Source of the DNA: Citromicrobium sp. JLT1363 | Lineage (GTDB): Bacteria > Pseudomonadota > Alphaproteobacteria > Sphingomonadales > Sphingomonadaceae | Direction: 5' to 3' | DNA length: 64,000 bases | Assembly: GCF_000186705.1 (NCBI RefSeq) | Contig: NZ_AEUE01000002.1 | Location: 351,826 to 415,825 of the forward strand | Shown here: piece after piece, positions 62,581 through 64,000 of the stretch | Position numbering within the stretch: position 1 is the first letter of the stretch | How the letters are laid out: the number at the start of each line of letters is the position of its first letter | Notes under the pieces: generated by a model | What the model was told of the DNA's origin: nothing | Database searches by the model: none | Seen by the model: only the letters and a program-made list of their open reading frames with translations | Program-made: the position numbers and the translations under genes

Positions 62581-62612
62581 TGTCGACAGACCTGTGGAAC
62601 GGTCTGCCGACA
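62581..62612 (-). terminator. Hairpin downstream of dnaA
   Basis: TGTCGACAGACC and GGTCTGCCGACA pair at 11 of 12 positions around an 8-base loop. It lies 40-71 bases beyond the dnaA stop on the minus strand. There is no clear T-run. Confidence 0.5.
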
Positions 62613-62651
62613 ACCGGTGCGTAGATTGTCGATCGGCTGTGCGCCGGGCGA

Positions 62652-64000
62652 TCAGCTCTCCAGCTGGCGCAGCAGGCTACGCACGTCGCCGTCCATGTCC
62701 GCATCGCGCGTGCGCAGATCCTCGATCAGCTTGACCGCGTGGATCACCGTCGAGTGGTCGCGCCCGCCGAACTTGCGCCCGATTTCGGGGTAGCTGCGCG
62801 GCGTGAGCACCTTGGAGAGGTACATGGCAACCTGCCGGGGGCGGACGACCGCACGCGTGCGGCGCTTGCTGCTCATTTCGCTGCGGTCGATGCGATAGAA
62901 CTGGCACACGGTGCGCTGGATCTCGTCGATCGTGATCCGGCGGCGGTTGGCCGACAGGATATCGGTCAGCTGTTCCTCGGCCAGCTGCAGCGAGACCGGC
63001 TGGCCGGTCAGCTGGGCATAGGCGATCAGCTTGTTGAGGCCGCCGACCAGCTCGCGCACGTTGCGGGTGATGGTGCGGGCCAGGAAGTCGATCACGTCGT
63101 CGGGCACGGCCAGCGGCGCGAAGCGGGTCAGCTTGGATTCGAGGATCGAGCGGCGCAGTTCCATGTCGGCAGGCTGGATGTCCGCCACCAGCCCCATCGA
63201 CAGGCGGCTGAGCAGGCGCGGTTCCACGCTGTCGAGCGCCTGCGGCGCACGGTCGGCGGCGAAGACCAGACGCTTGCCCTCGGCCAGCAGGTGGTCGATC
63301 GTATACAGCAGTTCTTCCTGCGCGCTCGCCTTGCCGATGATGAACTGCAGATCGTCCACCAGCAGCAGGTCGAACCCGCGCAGCCGCGTCTTGAACTCGA
63401 TCATCCGGTTCTGCTTCAGCGCCTGGACGAATTCGATCATGAAGCGTTCGGCGCTGCAGTAGAAGATGCGCGCGCGCGGATGGGCGGCAAGGAACTGGTG
63501 GCCGATGGCGTGCAACAGGTGCGTCTTGCCCTGGCCGGTCGCCGCCTTGATGTAGAGCGGCGAGAACTGCGGCTTGTCGTTCGCGGCCATGCGCTGTGCG
63601 GCATTGCGCGCCAGCACGTTGGCATCGCCGGTGACGAAGGCGGCGAAGGTGAGCGAGGCGTCGAGGCCGACCGAGCTGAAGCCCGGATCGCCGAGCCCAC
63701 CATCGGACACGACGCGCAGGTCCGGCCCGTCATTGGCGGGGCGACGCGAGTCGCCCAGCGAGATGTCCGCCATCCGCTTGCGGCTGGGGTGGACCTCGAT
63801 CGCCACGGTCTTGATTTCGGAGCGCATGATCTTCCACGCCAGCGAAAGGCGGTCGGCGAAATGCTTGCGCACCCATTCGGCGGCGAATTCGGAGGGGAGG
63901 TAGAGCGCCAGCGTGCCCGTGGCGGCGTCGAACTCGCCCAGCTGGACCGGCTTGATCCACTGGCTGTGCAGCTGATGGCCCAGATCCTTGCGCAGGCCGG
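62652..64000 (-). CDS. dnaA: Chromosomal replication initiator protein DnaA (cut at window edge)
   Basis: The gene runs off the right edge, so the first residues are missing. Visible are the N-terminal domain (LPSEFAAEWVRKHFADRL), a linker with SRRPANDGPDL, the AAA+ domain (Walker A TGQGKTHLLHAIG, Walker B LLLVDDLQFI, sensor I ADRAPQAL) and the C-terminal DNA-binding domain GGRDHSTVIHAVKLIEDL, the DnaA-box contact. The coding frame holds for the whole visible length. Its presence implies oriC nearby, probably just outside. Confidence 0.97.
   Translation of the reverse strand, partial: GLRKDLGHQLHSQWIKPVQLGEFDAATGTLALYLPSEFAAEWVRKHFADRLSLAWKIMRSEIKTVAIEVHPSRKRMADISLGDSRRPANDGPDLRVVSDGGLGDPGFSSVGLDASLTFAAFVTGDANVLARNAAQRMAANDKPQFSPLYIKAATGQGKTHLLHAIGHQFLAAHPRARIFYCSAERFMIEFVQALKQNRMIEFKTRLRGFDLLLVDDLQFIIGKASAQEELLYTIDHLLAEGKRLVFAADRAPQALDSVEPRLLSRLSMGLVADIQPADMELRRSILESKLTRFAPLAVPDDVIDFLARTITRNVRELVGGLNKLIAYAQLTGQPVSLQLAEEQLTDILSANRRRITIDEIQRTVCQFYRIDRSEMSSKRRTRAVVRPRQVAMYLSKVLTPRSYPEIGRKFGGRDHSTVIHAVKLIEDLRTRDADMDGDVRSLLRQLES

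Noticed and set aside
62581..62660. oriC or DnaA-box cluster downstream of dnaA
   Set aside because: Only a weak TGTGGAAC-like stretch inside a hairpin loop is seen; no cluster of TTATCCACA-type boxes.
1..64000. CRISPR arrays, rRNA, tRNA and riboswitches
   Set aside because: No regularly spaced repeats, cloverleaf-like sequences or known riboswitch cores were seen by eye; a computational scan would be needed to exclude small RNAs.

Overview
The window is a 64 kb piece of a GC-rich (roughly two-thirds G+C by eye) alphaproteobacterial chromosome. The closest match in style is Sphingomonadales, probably an Erythrobacter-like group. Pointers are a Caulobacter/sphingomonad-type TonB receptor with an STN domain, a UPF0262 protein, a CC_3452-family protein, a cysteine-free L36 and a FixK/FNR-controlled cbb3 oxidase. 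This assignment rests on remembered family traits; no search was run. dnaA, rpmH-rnpA-yidD-yidC-yihA and dnaB all lie here, so the window is probably near the replication origin. It is mostly core genome with little sign of mobile DNA.

Layout. 0-5.4 kb: sigma factor, FecR-type anti-sigma factor and TonB-dependent receptor (a cell-surface signalling triad), with an M16 peptidase cut by the window edge. 5.6-12.2 kb: a tripartite RND efflux operon and a divergent TetR regulator, with a perfect palindrome between them. 12.3-23.6 kb: a low-oxygen block holding ompW, hemN, the operon ccoNOQPGHIS plus two small unknown genes, and a FixK-like regulator. Three perfect TTGAT-N4-ATCAA boxes lie upstream of hemN/ompW, ccoN and the regulator gene. 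23.8-26.9 kb: an acyl-CoA cluster (crotonase, alpha-methylacyl-CoA racemase-like protein, LCAD-like dehydrogenase). 27-36 kb: two ParA-like ATPases, ftsH, DUF3667, DUF3072, rpoZ and dnaB. 36-46.7 kb: small housekeeping and envelope genes (GH25-like protein, cdd, M14 peptidase, rpmJ, HxlR regulator, three secreted proteins, two glutathione-transferase-fold proteins, a Ca/Na exchanger).

46.8-48.2 kb: one AT-rich gene, unlike everything around it, encoding a multi-TM protein fused to a complete GT51 peptidoglycan transglycosylase domain. It is the clearest horizontally acquired and least familiar gene in the window. 48.4-54.3 kb: comM, a COG3904-like secreted protein and rpmH-rnpA-yidD-yidC-yihA. 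54.4-64 kb: a GST, a cupin, dapE, a dicarboxylate symporter gene broken by a one-base frameshift, nth, dapB, a class III-type sirtuin, a small zinc-finger ORF, a ThiF/MoeB-family enzyme, DUF983 and dnaA (running off the right edge).

The genes fit an aerobic heterotroph that switches to high-affinity respiration and oxygen-independent haem synthesis when oxygen falls, under one FixK-type regulator. I saw no tRNA, rRNA, CRISPR array, insertion sequence or prophage.
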